From positions 1 to 64,000 of the forward strand of contig NZ_VHIZ01000012.1 of NCBI RefSeq assembly GCF_006494375.1: DNA of 64,000 nucleotides, in the 5' to 3' direction. Below are positions 7,845 through 18,541 of the stretch, piece by piece; within the stretch, counting starts at the first letter, position 1; each line of letters starts with the position of its first letter. Source of the stretch: Pantoea anthophila (GTDB taxonomy: Bacteria > Pseudomonadota > Gammaproteobacteria > Enterobacterales > Enterobacteriaceae). The notes under the pieces were generated by a model that was not told where the DNA came from, searched no databases, and worked only from the letters and a program-made list of their open reading frames with translations. The position numbers and the translations under genes were made by a program.

Positions 7845-8216
7845 GGGGATCTCCAGCAACGAATTAATGACGACCTGCCACGCGTGATTGCGTGCAGACT
7901 CAGAACCATATCGAAGCGGAAGGGGACTACAGGGCGTTACGCCAGTGCTTATCAGCGACGTTCCGGGCGGAAAGGAAAGCAGGGGAAATCAGGGAATAAA
8001 ACACAAAAAGTTTGCGCATAAAGTTTACAACGCATCCACATTGTTGCTTCTCATCAGTGGACGGAAAGTGCCTCCGGTTATCTACACGCAGGATTTATAG
8101 CATCCGGCATATCGTGAAATCAACAGCAGATGCTGCTTTGTTTGATTTTGATTAAGGTTTGATGATTTGCAGATGCAGGTTAACGGAAAACAATGTGTGG
8201 CATGGGATGGGGGATA
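7845..8216. other. mdtJI upstream region, no gene seen
   Basis: About 370 bases between the divergent side of mdtJ and the betA terminator. It must contain the mdtJI promoter. A 70-codon plus-strand frame at 7888-8100 has no family resemblance and no good start site. Nothing else structured was recognised. Confidence 0.5.
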
Positions 8217-8246
8217 AAAAAAAGCCGGGCAATAAGATGCCCGGCG
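8217..8246 (-). terminator. intrinsic terminator of the betIBA operon
   Basis: Read on the minus strand, GCCGGGC, an 8-base loop, GCCCGGC, then a run of eight T; it begins 26 bases after the betA stop. Confidence 0.92.
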
Positions 8247-8271
8247 AGATTTAGAGTGACACTGTAACTAT

Positions 8272-9954
8272 TTAGTCGCTGCGCTGTGGGGTGGTGCGCA
8301 CAGGCGCCTCTCCGGCCACGTAGTAGGCCGCAGTGCTGCGCGGCAGCGGTTCGCGTCCACGGATCTTATCGGCAATCTTCTCACCGATCATGATGGTGGT
8401 GGCATTCAGGTTACCGGTGATGATCAGCGGCATGATGGACGCATCCACAACGCGTAATCCCTGCAGGCCATGCACCCGACCTTCACCATCGACGACCGCC
8501 ATCGGGTCGTTGCCCATTTTACAGGTGCCGCACGGGTGATAAGCGGTTTCGCCGTGGTTACGCACGAACTCGTCCAGCTCCTCATCCGTCTGACATTCAA
8601 TGCCCGGGCTGATTTCACGGCCGCGATACTTATCCAGCGCGGGCTGGTTGATGATCTCGCGGGTGATGCGAATCGCATCGCGGAATTCATGCCAGTCCTG
8701 CTCATGCGACATGTAGTTAAACAGAATCGCCGGATGGCGGCGCGGATCGCGTGATTTCAGGCGCACATGACCACGGCTGGGCGAACGCATCGAGCCGACG
8801 TGACACTGGAAGCCGTGGGCATCAACGGCATTGGAACCGTTGTAGTTAATCGCCACCGGCAGGAAGTGATACTGAATGTTCGGCCAGCTGAACTCTTCAC
8901 GGCTGCGGATAAAGCCACCGGCTTCAAACTGGTTACTGGCGCCGACACCGGTGCCATTGAACATCCATTCTGCGCCGATTTTAGGCTGATTCCACCACTT
9001 CAGCGCCGGATAGAGGGAGACCGGTTCTTTACACTCATACTGCAGATACATCTCCAGATGGTCCTGCAGGTTTTCACCCACGCCTGGCAGGTCGTGAACC
9101 AGCGGAATATCAAACTGCTTCAGCAGTTCGGGCGAACCGACGCCAGAGCGTTGCAGGATCTGCGGCGAGGCGATAGCCCCGGCACAGAGCAGTACTTCAC
9201 GGCGTGCGGTCGCTTTGTTCAGGGTGTTGCTGTCGCCCTGCAGAAACTCCACGCCCACCGCACGCTTACCGTCAAACAGGATACGGTCGGTGGTGGCATG
9301 CGTAATGATCTTCAGGTTGGCGCGGCCTTTAGCCTGATCGAGATAGCCGCGCGCGGTGCTGGAGCGGCGTCCCTGCGGCGTCACGGTGCGGTCCATCGGG
9401 CCAAATCCTTCCTGCTGATAGCCATTGAGGTCATCCGTGCGCGGATAGCCCGCCTGCACGCCCGCCTCAATCATCGCTTCAAACAGCACGTTGTTGCCCG
9501 CTTTTGGCGTTGCGACGCAGACCGGGCCGTCACCGCCGTGGAAGTCGTTCGGACCGATATCGCGGGTCTCCGCTTTGCGGTAGTAGGGCAGGCAGTCCAG
9601 ATAACTCCAGTCCTCTAACCCCGGCGCGCTGGCCCAGTTATCGAGGTCCATGGCGTTACCACGGATGTAACACATCCCGTTAATCAGCGACGAGCCGCCC
9701 AGGCCTTTACCACGGCCACACTCCATGCGACGGTTGTTCATGTAAGGCTCAGGTTCTGTTTCATAGGCCCAGTTGTAGCGTTTGCCCTGCAACGGATAGG
9801 CGAGGGCCGCAGGCATCTGGGTGCGGAAATCAAAACGATAATCCGGGCCGCCCGCTTCCAGCAGCAGGACGCTGACGTTGCTCTCTTCGGTCAGACGGGT
9901 AGCCAGAACGTTTCCTGCGGATCCAGCGCCGATAATAATGTAATCAAATTCCAT
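8272..9954 (-). CDS. betA: choline dehydrogenase BetA
   Basis: A 560-residue FAD-dependent GMC oxidoreductase that oxidises choline to betaine aldehyde at the inner membrane; the product is passed to BetB to make the osmoprotectant glycine betaine. Visible features: dinucleotide-binding GAGSAG at 9-14, the GMC signature [20 protein letters not shown] at about 80-100, catalytic-region histidine in [11 protein letters not shown], and the C-terminal [16 protein letters not shown]. Last gene of betI-betB-betA, 25 bases after betB. Confidence 0.97.
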   Translation of the reverse strand: MEFDYIIIGAGSAGNVLATRLTEESNVSVLLLEAGGPDYRFDFRTQMPAALAYPLQGKRYNWAYETEPEPYMNNRRMECGRGKGLGGSSLINGMCYIRGNAMDLDNWASAPGLEDWSYLDCLPYYRKAETRDIGPNDFHGGDGPVCVATPKAGNNVLFEAMIEAGVQAGYPRTDDLNGYQQEGFGPMDRTVTPQGRRSSTARGYLDQAKGRANLKIITHATTDRILFDGKRAVGVEFLQGDSNTLNKATARREVLLCAGAIASPQILQRSGVGSPELLKQFDIPLVHDLPGVGENLQDHLEMYLQYECKEPVSLYPALKWWNQPKIGAEWMFNGTGVGASNQFEAGGFIRSREEFSWPNIQYHFLPVAINYNGSNAVDAHGFQCHVGSMRSPSRGHVRLKSRDPRRHPAILFNYMSHEQDWHEFRDAIRITREIINQPALDKYRGREISPGIECQTDEELDEFVRNHGETAYHPCGTCKMGNDPMAVVDGEGRVHGLQGLRVVDASIMPLIITGNLNATTIMIGEKIADKIRGREPLPRSTAAYYVAGEAPVRTTPQRSD

Positions 9955-9979
9955 TCATCGTTCCTCAGGTTAAGGGTGA

Positions 9980-11452
9980 TTAAAAGACTGACTGAAAACG
10001 CGTCAGCTCAACCTGCACTGACTTCACCTGGGTGTAACTCTGTAGGGTCATCAGGCCATTCTCACGGCCAATACCGGAGTGCTTGTAGCCTCCGACCGGC
10101 ATCTCTGCGGCCGATTCACCCCAGGTATTGATCCAGCAGATGCCGGCTTCAATCTGGTGGATGACGCGGTGCGCACGGTTGAGATCCTGCGTCACCACTC
10201 CGGCAGCCAGGCCATATTCGGTGTCATTGGCGCGGCGGATCACTTCCTCTTCGCTGTCATAGCTCAGGATCGACATCACCGGTCCGAAGATCTCTTCACG
10301 CACAATCTTCATCTCATCACGGCAGTCGGTGAAGACGGTGGGAGCTACCCAGGCCCCCTGATCGAAGTCGCCGCCGGTCAGGCGTTTGCCGCCGCACAGC
10401 ACGCGTGCGCCTTCAGCGATGCCCGATTCGATGTAACGCATCACGTTGTCGCGATGAGTGAAGCTGACCAGCGGACCAAAATTGGTGGCCGGGTCGCGCA
10501 GATCGCCAGCCCTGATGCGGGCAACGCGCTCGCTGATTTTTGCCTCGAAAGCTGCCTTCAGCGACGCCGGGACAAAGACGCGGGTGCCGTTGGTGCAGAC
10601 CTGACCGGAGCTGTAGAAATTCGCCATCATGGCGATGTCGGCGGCCAGATCGAGGTCGGCATCATCAAAGACGATCAGCGGAGATTTACCGCCCAGCTCC
10701 ATGGTGACCTCTTTCAGGGTTGATCCTGCGGCATTGGCCATCACCTTTTTGCCGCTGACGACGCCACCGGTGAAGGAGACTTTGTCGATACCCGGATGTT
10801 CGGTCAGCAGCTGACCGGTGACTGCGCCGAGGCCTGGCAGCACGTTGAAGACCCCATCCGGCAGGCCCGCTTCGCTGTAGATTTCCGCCAGTTTCAGGGC
10901 GGTGAGCGGGGTCACTTCACTCGGTTTAAAAATCATCGCGTTACCCGCGGCCAGCGCAGGCGCAGATTTCCACAGGGCGATCTGAATCGGGTAGTTCCAG
11001 GCGCCAATCCCGGCCACCACGCCCAGTGGTTCGCGGCGGGTGTAGACAAAAGAGGTGTCGCGCAGGGGGATCTGCTGGCCTTCGATGGCGGGGATCAGCC
11101 CGGCGTAATATTCCAGTACGTCTGCACCGGTGACGATATCGACAGCGGAGGTTTCGCTGTAAGGTTTACCGGTGTCGAGCATCTCCAGCTCTGCCAGCTC
11201 ATCGTTACGCTGACGCAGAATATCGACGGCGCGGCGCAGAATGCGCGAACGCTCCATCGCGGTCATCGCGGCCCAGACCTTCTGGCCTTTTCTGGCGGCA
11301 GCAACGGCGCGATCGACATCTTCCTGGCCGGCGGCATGAACCTCTGCCAGTACGTCGCCGTTGACCGGATTGATCGTCTGGAACGTTTCGCCAGACGCTG
11401 CGGCCACATAAGCGCCATCAATGTAGAGTTTCTGCTCGTTGAATCGGGACAT
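9980..11452 (-). CDS. betB: betaine aldehyde dehydrogenase BetB
   Basis: A 490-residue NAD(P)-dependent aldehyde dehydrogenase, same length as E. coli BetB, converting betaine aldehyde to glycine betaine in the cytoplasm. The general-base motif [12 protein letters not shown] and the catalytic-cysteine motif [15 protein letters not shown] are intact, as is the NAD-binding [20 protein letters not shown] precedes the start at 11452, 14 bases after the betI stop, so it is the middle gene of the operon. Confidence 0.97.
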   Translation of the reverse strand: MSRFNEQKLYIDGAYVAAASGETFQTINPVNGDVLAEVHAAGQEDVDRAVAAARKGQKVWAAMTAMERSRILRRAVDILRQRNDELAELEMLDTGKPYSETSAVDIVTGADVLEYYAGLIPAIEGQQIPLRDTSFVYTRREPLGVVAGIGAWNYPIQIALWKSAPALAAGNAMIFKPSEVTPLTALKLAEIYSEAGLPDGVFNVLPGLGAVTGQLLTEHPGIDKVSFTGGVVSGKKVMANAAGSTLKEVTMELGGKSPLIVFDDADLDLAADIAMMANFYSSGQVCTNGTRVFVPASLKAAFEAKISERVARIRAGDLRDPATNFGPLVSFTHRDNVMRYIESGIAEGARVLCGGKRLTGGDFDQGAWVAPTVFTDCRDEMKIVREEIFGPVMSILSYDSEEEVIRRANDTEYGLAAGVVTQDLNRAHRVIHQIEAGICWINTWGESAAEMPVGGYKHSGIGRENGLMTLQSYTQVKSVQVELTRFQSVF

Positions 11453-11466
11453 GTTTTCTCCTTCCG

Positions 11467-12060
11467 TTATTCGTGCTCGCCAGCCAGTTGCTGACGGATG
11501 AACTGGGTGGTCAGTGTGCGGGCGATGACCGGGTCAAAAGGCTTACCGCTCAGCGCTGCGCGCAGCCACAGACCATCTATCAGGGCGGCCAGGCCATGCG
11601 CGGCCAGACGCGCTTTTTCCAGCGGCAGCTGACGCCGGAACTCCACCGCCAGGGTGGAGTAGAGCCGCCGGCTGCTGACCCGCTCCAGGCGGTTGAGCTG
11701 GGGCTGATGCATGCTGCTTGACCAGAAGTCGAGCCAGGCTTTCATCGCGGCGCTGTGCACCTGGGTTTCATCAAAATTCCCGTCAACGATGGCACACAGT
11801 CGCTGTTCAGCCGGGGCATCGGCCAGCGGCCGTAACCGCGTCAGAACCGCTTCGCGCAGCTGCCGCGTCACATCACGCATTGTGGCTTCCAGCAGGCCGT
11901 TCTTATCTTTGAAGTAGTGACTGATGATGCCGGTCGAGACCCCCGCCCGCCGGGCGATCTGGGCGATAGTGGCATCATTAATTCCAACTTCGTTAATCGT
12001 ACTCAGGGTCGCATCAATCAGTTGCCGACGTCGTATCGGCTGCATCCCTACTTTTGGCAT
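11467..12060 (-). CDS. betI: choline-responsive TetR-family repressor BetI
   Basis: A 197-residue TetR-family regulator. The N-terminal helix-turn-helix is seen in [52 protein letters not shown]; the rest is the ligand-binding core. BetI represses the bet genes until choline is present. It is the first gene of the minus-strand operon and is divergent from betT, with a BetI-like operator in the gap between them, as in E. coli. Confidence 0.96.
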   Translation of the reverse strand: MPKVGMQPIRRRQLIDATLSTINEVGINDATIAQIARRAGVSTGIISHYFKDKNGLLEATMRDVTRQLREAVLTRLRPLADAPAEQRLCAIVDGNFDETQVHSAAMKAWLDFWSSSMHQPQLNRLERVSSRRLYSTLAVEFRRQLPLEKARLAAHGLAALIDGLWLRAALSGKPFDPVIARTLTTQFIRQQLAGEHE

Positions 12061-12112
12061 AGCTCCGCTCCGGCTCCGCCCTCAAATTGAACCCCTATTT
12101 AAACTTTTTTTG

Positions 12113-12126
12113 ATTGCACGTTCAAT
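12113..12126. promoter_or_regulatory. BetI-like operator in the betI/betT gap
   Basis: ATTGCACGTTCAAT is a 14-bp palindrome with one mismatched pair, close to the ATTGAACGTTCAAT type sequence expected of BetI sites. It lies 53 bases before betI and about 195 bases before betT, so binding could repress both directions. Assignment is by resemblance and position. Confidence 0.6.
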
Positions 12127-12321
12127 ATAAAAAGAAACTTTGTTAGTGTAGTGTTCTTTAAATGTAGCGTAAGCGAAACGGCAATGAGTGCTAAGCTCAC
12201 TGTCAGCCGTTACGCTTAAACAGGAAGTGACAGAACGATAGGAGGCCGCACGGCCTGAACACCCCGTGAGCGGCAAATGTTATCCATTGCGTATTTTCAG
12301 GATATTAACCAGAGGTAATCG

Positions 12322-14352
12322 ATGAATAATCCACCTGCCGGTGAAAAAGACAGACTCAATCCCGTTGTATTTTATACCTCTGCCGGATTGATTCTGACGT
12401 TTTCACTTGTGACGATTCTCTACAGTGAACTGGCCGCGAGCTGGATCCTCAAGGCGGTTAACTGGGTCTCCGCCACCTTCGGCTGGTACTACATGCTGGC
12501 TGCCACGCTCTACATTGTCTTTGTGCTCTACATGGCCTGTTCGCGCTTTGGCTCAATCAAGCTGGGGCCGGAGCACGCCAAACCGGAATTCAGCATCCTC
12601 AGCTGGTCCGCCATGCTGTTTGCCGCCGGGATCGGGATCGACCTGATGTTCTTCTCGGTGGCTGAACCGGTGACGCAATATATGCAGCCGCCGGAAGGGG
12701 CGGGGCAGACGCTGGAGGCGGCCCGTCAGGCGATGGTCTGGACGCTGTTTCACTATGGCCTGACCGGCTGGTCAATGTATGCGCTGATGGGGATAGCGCT
12801 GGGCTACTTCAGCTATCGCTATAACCTGCCGCTGACCATCCGTTCCGCGCTCTATCCCATCTTCGGCAAACGCATCAATGGCCCGATTGGTCACACCGTC
12901 GATATCGCCGCGGTAGTGGGCACGATCTTCGGTATTGCGACCACGCTCGGCATCGGGGTGGTGCAGCTTAACTATGGCCTGAAGGTGCTGTTTGATATCC
13001 CGGAAGGACTGACCGCGCAGACCGCGCTGATCATCCTCTCGGTGGTGATCGCCACCATTTCGGTGACATCCGGCGTGGATAAAGGTATCCGTATCCTCTC
13101 CGAGCTCAACGTGGTGATGGCGCTGGGGCTGATCCTCTTCGTGCTCTTCTTCGGCAACACCGAATTTCTGCTGAATGCGCTGGTGCTGAACGTGGGGGAC
13201 TACATCAACCGCTTTATGGGCATGACGCTCAACACCTTTGCCTTTGATCGTCCGACGCAATGGATGAACAGCTGGACGCTCTTCTTCTGGGCATGGTGGG
13301 TGGCCTGGTCGCCTTTTGTCGGCCTCTTCCTGGCGCGTATTTCACGCGGTCGTACCATCCGCGAGTTCGTGCTCGGCACCCTGATCATTCCCTTCACCTT
13401 TACGCTGCTGTGGCTGTCGGTGTTTGGTAACGCCGCGCTCTATCAGATTATTCATGGCAATGCGGGCTTCGCTCAGGAGGTGATGAATCATGCGGAGCGT
13501 GGCTTCTACAGCCTGCTGGCGCAGTATCCGGCCTTTAAACTCAGCGCTTCTGTCGCGACGATCACCGGTATGCTCTTCTACGTCACCTCTGCGGACTCCG
13601 GTTCGCTGGTGCTGGGGAACTTCACCTCACGTCTCAAAGACATCAACAGCGATGCGCCCAACTGGCTGCGTATCTTCTGGTCGGTAGCGATCGGGGTCCT
13701 GACCCTGAGTATGCTGATGGCGAACGGCATCTCGGCCCTGCAGAACACCACCGTGATCATGGGTCTGCCGTTCAGCTTTGTGATCTTCTTTGTGATGGCG
13801 GGGCTCTATAAATCGCTGAAGATTGAAGATCACCGTCGCGCCAGCGCCACGCGTGACACCGCGCCCTATCTGGCCCACGCTACGGATCGCCGCACCTGGA
13901 AAAAGCGCCTGTCGCGGCTGATGAACTATCCGGGGTCGCGTTATACCCAGCAGATGATGGAAAAAACCATCTATCCGGCGATGGAAGAGGTTGCGAAAGA
14001 GCTGGAGCTGCGGGGTGGCCGGGTGTCGCTGGAGAGCGTCGCGCCGGATGCGGCCAACCCGATCGGCTATCTGGATCTGCGCGTGCATCTGGGCGAGGAG
14101 CAGGACTTCATCTATCAGGTCTGGCCGCAGCAGTACTCGATTCCGGGCTTTACCTATCGCGCCCGCAGCGGTAAATCGACTTACTACCGGCTGGAAACCT
14201 TCCTGATGGAGGGCAGCCAGGGTAACGACCTGATGGACTACAGCAAAGAGCAGGTGATCATCGACATTCTGGATCAGTACGAGCGGCACCTGAACTTCAT
14301 CCATCTCAACCGTGAGGCACCGGGCAGCAATATCAGTTTCCCGAGCGCCTGA
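12322..14352 (+). CDS. betT: high-affinity choline transporter BetT
   Basis: A 676-residue BCCT-family secondary transporter importing choline, driven by the proton gradient. About twelve membrane helices occupy residues 18-510, with the BCCT signature around MNSWTLFFWAWWVAWSPFVG, and a hydrophilic C-terminal domain of about 160 residues follows that in BetT senses osmotic conditions. AGAGGTAA precedes the ATG. It is transcribed divergently from betIBA, whose enzymes convert the imported choline. Confidence 0.96.
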   Translation: MNNPPAGEKDRLNPVVFYTSAGLILTFSLVTILYSELAASWILKAVNWVSATFGWYYMLAATLYIVFVLYMACSRFGSIKLGPEHAKPEFSILSWSAMLFAAGIGIDLMFFSVAEPVTQYMQPPEGAGQTLEAARQAMVWTLFHYGLTGWSMYALMGIALGYFSYRYNLPLTIRSALYPIFGKRINGPIGHTVDIAAVVGTIFGIATTLGIGVVQLNYGLKVLFDIPEGLTAQTALIILSVVIATISVTSGVDKGIRILSELNVVMALGLILFVLFFGNTEFLLNALVLNVGDYINRFMGMTLNTFAFDRPTQWMNSWTLFFWAWWVAWSPFVGLFLARISRGRTIREFVLGTLIIPFTFTLLWLSVFGNAALYQIIHGNAGFAQEVMNHAERGFYSLLAQYPAFKLSASVATITGMLFYVTSADSGSLVLGNFTSRLKDINSDAPNWLRIFWSVAIGVLTLSMLMANGISALQNTTVIMGLPFSFVIFFVMAGLYKSLKIEDHRRASATRDTAPYLAHATDRRTWKKRLSRLMNYPGSRYTQQMMEKTIYPAMEEVAKELELRGGRVSLESVAPDAANPIGYLDLRVHLGEEQDFIYQVWPQQYSIPGFTYRARSGKSTYYRLETFLMEGSQGNDLMDYSKEQVIIDILDQYERHLNFIHLNREAPGSNISFPSA

Positions 14353-14358
14353 CGCCAG

Positions 14359-14392
14359 GCCCGTCCGCACACTGCGGGCGGGCTTTTTTTTT
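14359..14392 (+). terminator. intrinsic terminator of betT
   Basis: GCCCGTCCGC, loop ACACT, GCGGGCGGGC (one internal mismatch), then nine T; it starts seven bases after the betT stop. Confidence 0.92.
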
Positions 14393-14487
14393 GCCGTCAG
14401 CGGCAGGCAATGCCGCGCCGGACACGGATATCGACTATCTTTAGGGCTTAACTGGCCTGATGCCTGAAGGTGTAGACAGGGAGTCAT

Positions 14488-15837
14488 ATGGGAAAAATAT
14501 TCAGTACGTTTCTGCCGCTCTACACCACTACGCTGCTGATGCTGCTGGGCTCCGGTCTGCTGACCACCTATGTTTCACTCCGGCTGGCGAGCGAGCAGGT
14601 GAACGGGGCACTTATCGGTGCCATCATCGCGGCAAACTATATTGGTCTGGTGATTGGAGGCAAAGTCGGGCACAACCTGATCGCCCGCGTCGGCCATATC
14701 CGCGCCTATGTCGCCTGTGCCGGGATCATTACCGCCTCGGTGATTGGCCACGGGCTGACCGACTTTATTCCGCTATGGGTGTTTCTGCGTCTGATCATCG
14801 GGCTCTGCATGATGTGCCAGTACATGGTGCTGGAGAGCTGGCTCAACGACCAGGCGGAATCCTCTCAGCGCGGCATGATCTTCGGCTTGTATATGGTCGC
14901 GACCTATCTGGGGCTGAGCGGCGGTCAGGTGGTGCTGAGCCTGCAGAGTGGCTTTGGCGTGAGCACGCTGCTGATCGTGGCACTCTGCTTCGCGCTCTGT
15001 CTGGTGCCGATTGCGCTGACTACCCGTACCCATGTCAGGCCTATGACCCCCGCGCCGATGGAGCTGGGCTACTTTATCCGCACCATTCCCAAACTGCTCG
15101 GCACCACGCTGGTAACCGGCATGGTGATCGGGGCGTTTTACGGGCTGGCGCCGGTTTACGGCAGCAGCAAAGGCTTCACCACCAGTCAGACCGGCTACTT
15201 TATGAGCCTGACGATTTTTGCCGGTCTGGTTTCACAGTTCCCGCTGAGCTGGCTTTCCGACCGCTACGACCGTCAGCGGCTGTTATTTATCATCGCGCTG
15301 CTGTTTGCCGTCTCCTGCGTGCCGCTGATTATGCTGCCGCATCTTACCTTCCACTGGATGATAGGCATCGCCTTTGTGGCCAGTATGATGCAGTTCGCGC
15401 TCTATCCGCTGCAGGTTGCGCTGGCGAACGATCAGGTTGCCGCCGAGCGACGGGTGTCGTTAACCGCCTGTCTGCTGATGGCGTTTGGGATTGGTGCCAG
15501 CATCGGGCCGCTGGTGGTGGGCGCGCTGATGCAGCCGCTGGGCAGCAATATGCTCTATCTCTTCTTCGCCGTCTGCGCGCTGGTGACGGGCGGGCTGAGC
15601 TATGTGCGAACGCCACGTCCGCTGCCGACAACCGAAGTGCCGCTGCCGCATGTGGTGATGCCTGATAGCCTGGCAACCTCACCGCTGGGTGCGGCCCTGA
15701 ACCCGACGCTGGAAGAGGAGGTGATCCAGGCGTCAATGGGCGGTCAGGAGCCGGAAGAGGAGAGCGATGAATCTGAAGAGCAGCCAGAAGCCGGGAAAGA
15801 GCCGGACCATCGCGCCACGGATAAGACGCAGCCCTAG
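14488..15837 (+). CDS. MFS transporter of the YcaD-like type
   Basis: A 449-residue major facilitator protein with twelve hydrophobic segments in its first 385 residues. CAGGGAGT precedes the ATG. The general layout (VSLRLASEQVNGALIGAIIAANYIG, then the loop GHNLIARVGHIRAY, a short loop-2 motif) and the E-S-W-L-N-D segment after helix 4 recall YcaD and other MFS proteins of unknown substrate. The last 65 residues form a hydrophilic, strongly acidic tail (EPEEESDESEEQPEAGKEPD), longer than in E. coli YcaD, which is 382 residues. Substrate unknown. Confidence 0.8.
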   Translation: MGKIFSTFLPLYTTTLLMLLGSGLLTTYVSLRLASEQVNGALIGAIIAANYIGLVIGGKVGHNLIARVGHIRAYVACAGIITASVIGHGLTDFIPLWVFLRLIIGLCMMCQYMVLESWLNDQAESSQRGMIFGLYMVATYLGLSGGQVVLSLQSGFGVSTLLIVALCFALCLVPIALTTRTHVRPMTPAPMELGYFIRTIPKLLGTTLVTGMVIGAFYGLAPVYGSSKGFTTSQTGYFMSLTIFAGLVSQFPLSWLSDRYDRQRLLFIIALLFAVSCVPLIMLPHLTFHWMIGIAFVASMMQFALYPLQVALANDQVAAERRVSLTACLLMAFGIGASIGPLVVGALMQPLGSNMLYLFFAVCALVTGGLSYVRTPRPLPTTEVPLPHVVMPDSLATSPLGAALNPTLEEEVIQASMGGQEPEEESDESEEQPEAGKEPDHRATDKTQP

Positions 15838-15963
15838 CGCCGGGCCACGGTCTGCACCCTTGAGGCAGAATGTCCCGATCTGACCCGACTTTGTCTCTCC
15901 GCTGACTCGACAGCCGGGACGCCACGCGCGAAGCTGACGCATCATCCTGACAGGAGTGCCGCC

Positions 15964-16176
15964 ATGCTTGAACTTCGCCCCAGCTGTGAACGCTGTGACT
16001 GTGACCTGCCGCCATCTTCCCTGGCGGCACGGATCTGCTCATTTGAATGCACCTTCTGCGCGGAGTGTGCCGAACACCTGCAGCATCGTTGCCCCAACTG
16101 CGGCGGAGAGATGGTGCGCCGCCCGGTGCGTCCGGCGGAGAAGCTGGAGAAGTATCCGGCGAAAACGCGCCCCTGA
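15964..16176 (+). CDS. DUF1272 cysteine-rich zinc-binding protein
   Basis: A 70-residue protein with nine cysteines. The pattern C8-x2-C-x-C, then C25, C29-x2-C-x2-C-x2-C and a final CPNCGG, together with LELRPSCERCDCDLPP at the start, matches the DUF1272 family, in which the cysteines probably bind zinc. CAGGAGTGCCGCC precedes the ATG. Function of the family is not known. It lies 127 bases after the MFS gene and 109 before pphA; co-transcription is possible but not shown. Confidence 0.88.
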   Translation: MLELRPSCERCDCDLPPSSLAARICSFECTFCAECAEHLQHRCPNCGGEMVRRPVRPAEKLEKYPAKTRP

Positions 16177-16285
16177 TCTGCCGCGGGGCCTGTCCGCTTT
16201 CCCACCGCGCTGCCTTTGTCTGTGTTGGTGCAAAGGCGGATCTGACTATACTGTGCAGAGGCTTTGCGACGCAGGCGGAGGATCA

Positions 16286-16933
16286 ATGTCTTACCAGTTT
16301 CTGGAGGGGGCAGCGTGGCGGCATATCTGGGTCGTGGGCGATCTGCACGGCTGCCGCGCTGAACTGGATGCGCGGTTACAGCAGCATCAGTTTGATCCGC
16401 AGCAGGACCTGCTGATTGCCGTGGGTGACCTCATCGATCGTGGGCCCGACAGCCTGGGGTGCCTGGCGCTGCTGAAGCAGCCCTGGTTTCGCAGCGTGAA
16501 GGGCAACCATGAGGAGATGGCCCTTTCAGCGTTACAGGGTCACGAAAAGCAGCGCTGGCAGATGAACGGCGGCGGCTGGTTCTGGCGGCTGCGCGGCAGT
16601 GCCATCATTTCGGCGCGTCACGCGCTGCTGCGCTGTCGCGATCTGCCGCTGATCGTGCATTTACAGCTGGGAGCGCGCACCGTGGTGATTGCCCATGCGG
16701 ATTACCCCGCTGCGGAGTACGCCCTGGATAAACCGCTGGACTGGGAGCAGGTGGTCTGGAGCCGTCAGCGGCTGGAGGCGCTTCAGGCCGGCGCAGAAAG
16801 CGGCATCCGCGGGGCAGATGCCTTTTATTTTGGTCATACGCCGCTGAAGGAGCCGCTGACGGTGGCCAACCTGCACTACATCGACACCGGTGCGGTGTTT
16901 GGCCATCATCTGACGATGGTTCAGCTGCAGTGA
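16286..16933 (+). CDS. pphA: serine/threonine protein phosphatase PphA
   Basis: A 215-residue PPP-family metallophosphatase. The three metal-binding signatures are intact: GDLHG (18-22), GDLIDRG (47-53) and GNHE (73-76); a later HADYP and GHTPL complete the active site. The ATG at 16286 with GGAGGATCA upstream was chosen; E. coli PrpA/PphA is 218 residues. It dephosphorylates proteins in the cytoplasm and in E. coli is linked to heat-shock and envelope stress signalling. It converges on rsmF, the stops being two bases apart. Confidence 0.92.
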   Translation: MSYQFLEGAAWRHIWVVGDLHGCRAELDARLQQHQFDPQQDLLIAVGDLIDRGPDSLGCLALLKQPWFRSVKGNHEEMALSALQGHEKQRWQMNGGGWFWRLRGSAIISARHALLRCRDLPLIVHLQLGARTVVIAHADYPAAEYALDKPLDWEQVVWSRQRLEALQAGAESGIRGADAFYFGHTPLKEPLTVANLHYIDTGAVFGHHLTMVQLQ

Positions 16934-16935
16934 CT

Positions 16936-18363
16936 TCAGCGGAACAGACGCCCGTCCCGCACCAGCTCGCGGGGGTAGCTGTTCTTGATACGGCTGCCGA
17001 CTTTCTTTGCCAGCCCCAGCGGCTGCTGCTGATAAGTGACAATCATCTCATTACCGGCGGGTTCGCTTTCCGGATAGATATCCCGCCCGCGATACCACTC
17101 TTCTGCCTCTGCTGCCGTCAGTTCGAAGGCGTGCTTCGCATCCGGTTGCGCCAGCGCGATGACCGCCTCATGCTGCCAGCGATAGCCTTTCGCGAAGGTT
17201 TCAGCCAGCTTCAGGCCAATTCTTGAGAAACGCACTCTGCCCAGCAGCGGGGTGACAGCCGCCGGGAACAGCCAGATCTCTTTATCACGCTGCCACAGCA
17301 CCAGCGAATCGTCCCAGCGGAGTGAGACGGCAGCGGCGGCCTGAATGATGTCGCTCTCCAGCTTGCGGCTGACGTGCGAGAAGGGCAGCTTGCCGACTTT
17401 ATAGCCCGGTGCAGGCAGCGGATCGACCGACGCGGTTTTGCGCAACCGGGCCACAAAAAAGCCTTCGCTGTCGAACATCTGCGGGAAAACGTGCAGATAG
17501 CCTTCTGGTGTAGCGGCCAGCTCCGCCCCTGCAAACAGTTCGTTGAGCGGCAGGATCTCCACGGCGTCGGGGTAACGCTGCAGCAGCCAGGCGATGACCT
17601 GTTGATTCTCGATCTGATTCAGGGTGCAGGTCGAGTAGACCAGCGTGCCGCCCGCTTTAAGGGCATGGAAGGCGCTGTCGAGCAGGTCACGCTGGGTGGC
17701 GGCAATCTCTTCTGTACTGGCCAGCGACCAGTTTCTCAGGGCATCGGGATCTTTCCGCATCACCCCTTCGCCTGAGCAAGGGGCGTCAAGAAGGATGGCG
17801 TCAAACTGTTCCGGCAGCGCAGGACCAAAAACCCGGGCGTCGAAATGTGTCAGCGCACTGTTGGTGACGCCGCAGCGGGTAATGTTGGCGTGCAGGACTT
17901 TCACCCGGCTGGAGGAGAACTCATTGGCCAGAATGATCCCCTGATTGCCCATCCGGGCCGCAATCTGGGTGGTTTTTGAACCCGGTGCCGCCGCCATATC
18001 CATCACCGCGCTGACCGCGGTCTGCGCGTCAAACAGGGCAGTGACCGGCAGCATGGAGCTGGCTTCCTGAATATAGAACAGGCCGCTGAGGTGTTCCGCG
18101 ACGCTGCCCAGCGGCAGGCTCTCATCTTCCCGGCTGATCCAGAATCCCTCTTCGCACCACGGCACCGGTGTAAGCTGCCACTCATAGTCTGCGGTGAGAC
18201 GCAGGAAGTCAGTCACGCTGATCTTCAGGGTATTCACCCGCAGCGTGCGGCGCAGCGGCTGCTGACTGATGGCGAGGAACTGCGCGAAGCTGGCCTCATC
18301 GGGCAGGCTCTGACGCATTAAAGAGAGAAAATCGGCGGGGAAAAGCGAAGCAGCATCTGACAC
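16936..18363 (-). CDS. rsmF: 16S rRNA m5C1407 methyltransferase RsmF
   Basis: A 475-residue S-adenosylmethionine-dependent methyltransferase that modifies C1407 of 16S rRNA in the assembled 30S subunit. Motif [17 protein letters not shown] binds the cofactor; the two catalytic cysteines are in LDAPCSGEG and YSTCTLNQ. The C-terminal PUA-like half ends [19 protein letters not shown] chose the GTG at 18363 because the N-terminus then aligns with E. coli RsmF residue for residue (nine residues before the conserved Phe-Pro) and GGA lies eight bases upstream; an ATG at 18402 would add 13 residues. Confidence 0.94.
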   Translation of the reverse strand: MSDAASLFPADFLSLMRQSLPDEASFAQFLAISQQPLRRTLRVNTLKISVTDFLRLTADYEWQLTPVPWCEEGFWISREDESLPLGSVAEHLSGLFYIQEASSMLPVTALFDAQTAVSAVMDMAAAPGSKTTQIAARMGNQGIILANEFSSSRVKVLHANITRCGVTNSALTHFDARVFGPALPEQFDAILLDAPCSGEGVMRKDPDALRNWSLASTEEIAATQRDLLDSAFHALKAGGTLVYSTCTLNQIENQQVIAWLLQRYPDAVEILPLNELFAGAELAATPEGYLHVFPQMFDSEGFFVARLRKTASVDPLPAPGYKVGKLPFSHVSRKLESDIIQAAAAVSLRWDDSLVLWQRDKEIWLFPAAVTPLLGRVRFSRIGLKLAETFAKGYRWQHEAVIALAQPDAKHAFELTAAEAEEWYRGRDIYPESEPAGNEMIVTYQQQPLGLAKKVGSRIKNSYPRELVRDGRLFR

Positions 18364-18416
18364 GGGCACATTCCAGTTAAGGCAAAGGCGGCAGTGTACC
18401 ATGCAGAAAGGAAACG

Positions 18417-18434
18417 GGCAGCCAGGCTGCCCGT
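18417..18434. other. hairpin GGGCAGC/GCTGCCC
   Basis: A perfect 7-bp stem with a CAG loop in the gap between letB and rsmF. It lacks a clear T run on either strand, so a terminator role is uncertain. Confidence 0.4.
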
Positions 18435-18541
18435 CTCAGGAGGAATAAGTCTGGCGCGGTTTTGCGTAGATGAGATTGCTCAGGCATACAGCCCGCGGAA
18501 AGATGAAGCGATGGGAGCATACGCCCGGAGTAAAGCATAGC

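Noticed and set aside
7888..8100. 70-codon plus-strand frame before betA's terminator
   Set aside because: Composition and sequence do not look like protein, and no Shine-Dalgarno precedes it.
8470..11721. Long plus-strand frames opposite betA, betB and betI
   Set aside because: They mirror the codon pattern of the real minus-strand genes, which have clear families and ribosome binding sites.
15838..16285. SdsR/RyeA small RNA genes near pphA
   Set aside because: E. coli has them next to pphA, but the conserved SdsR sequence was not found on either side of pphA here.
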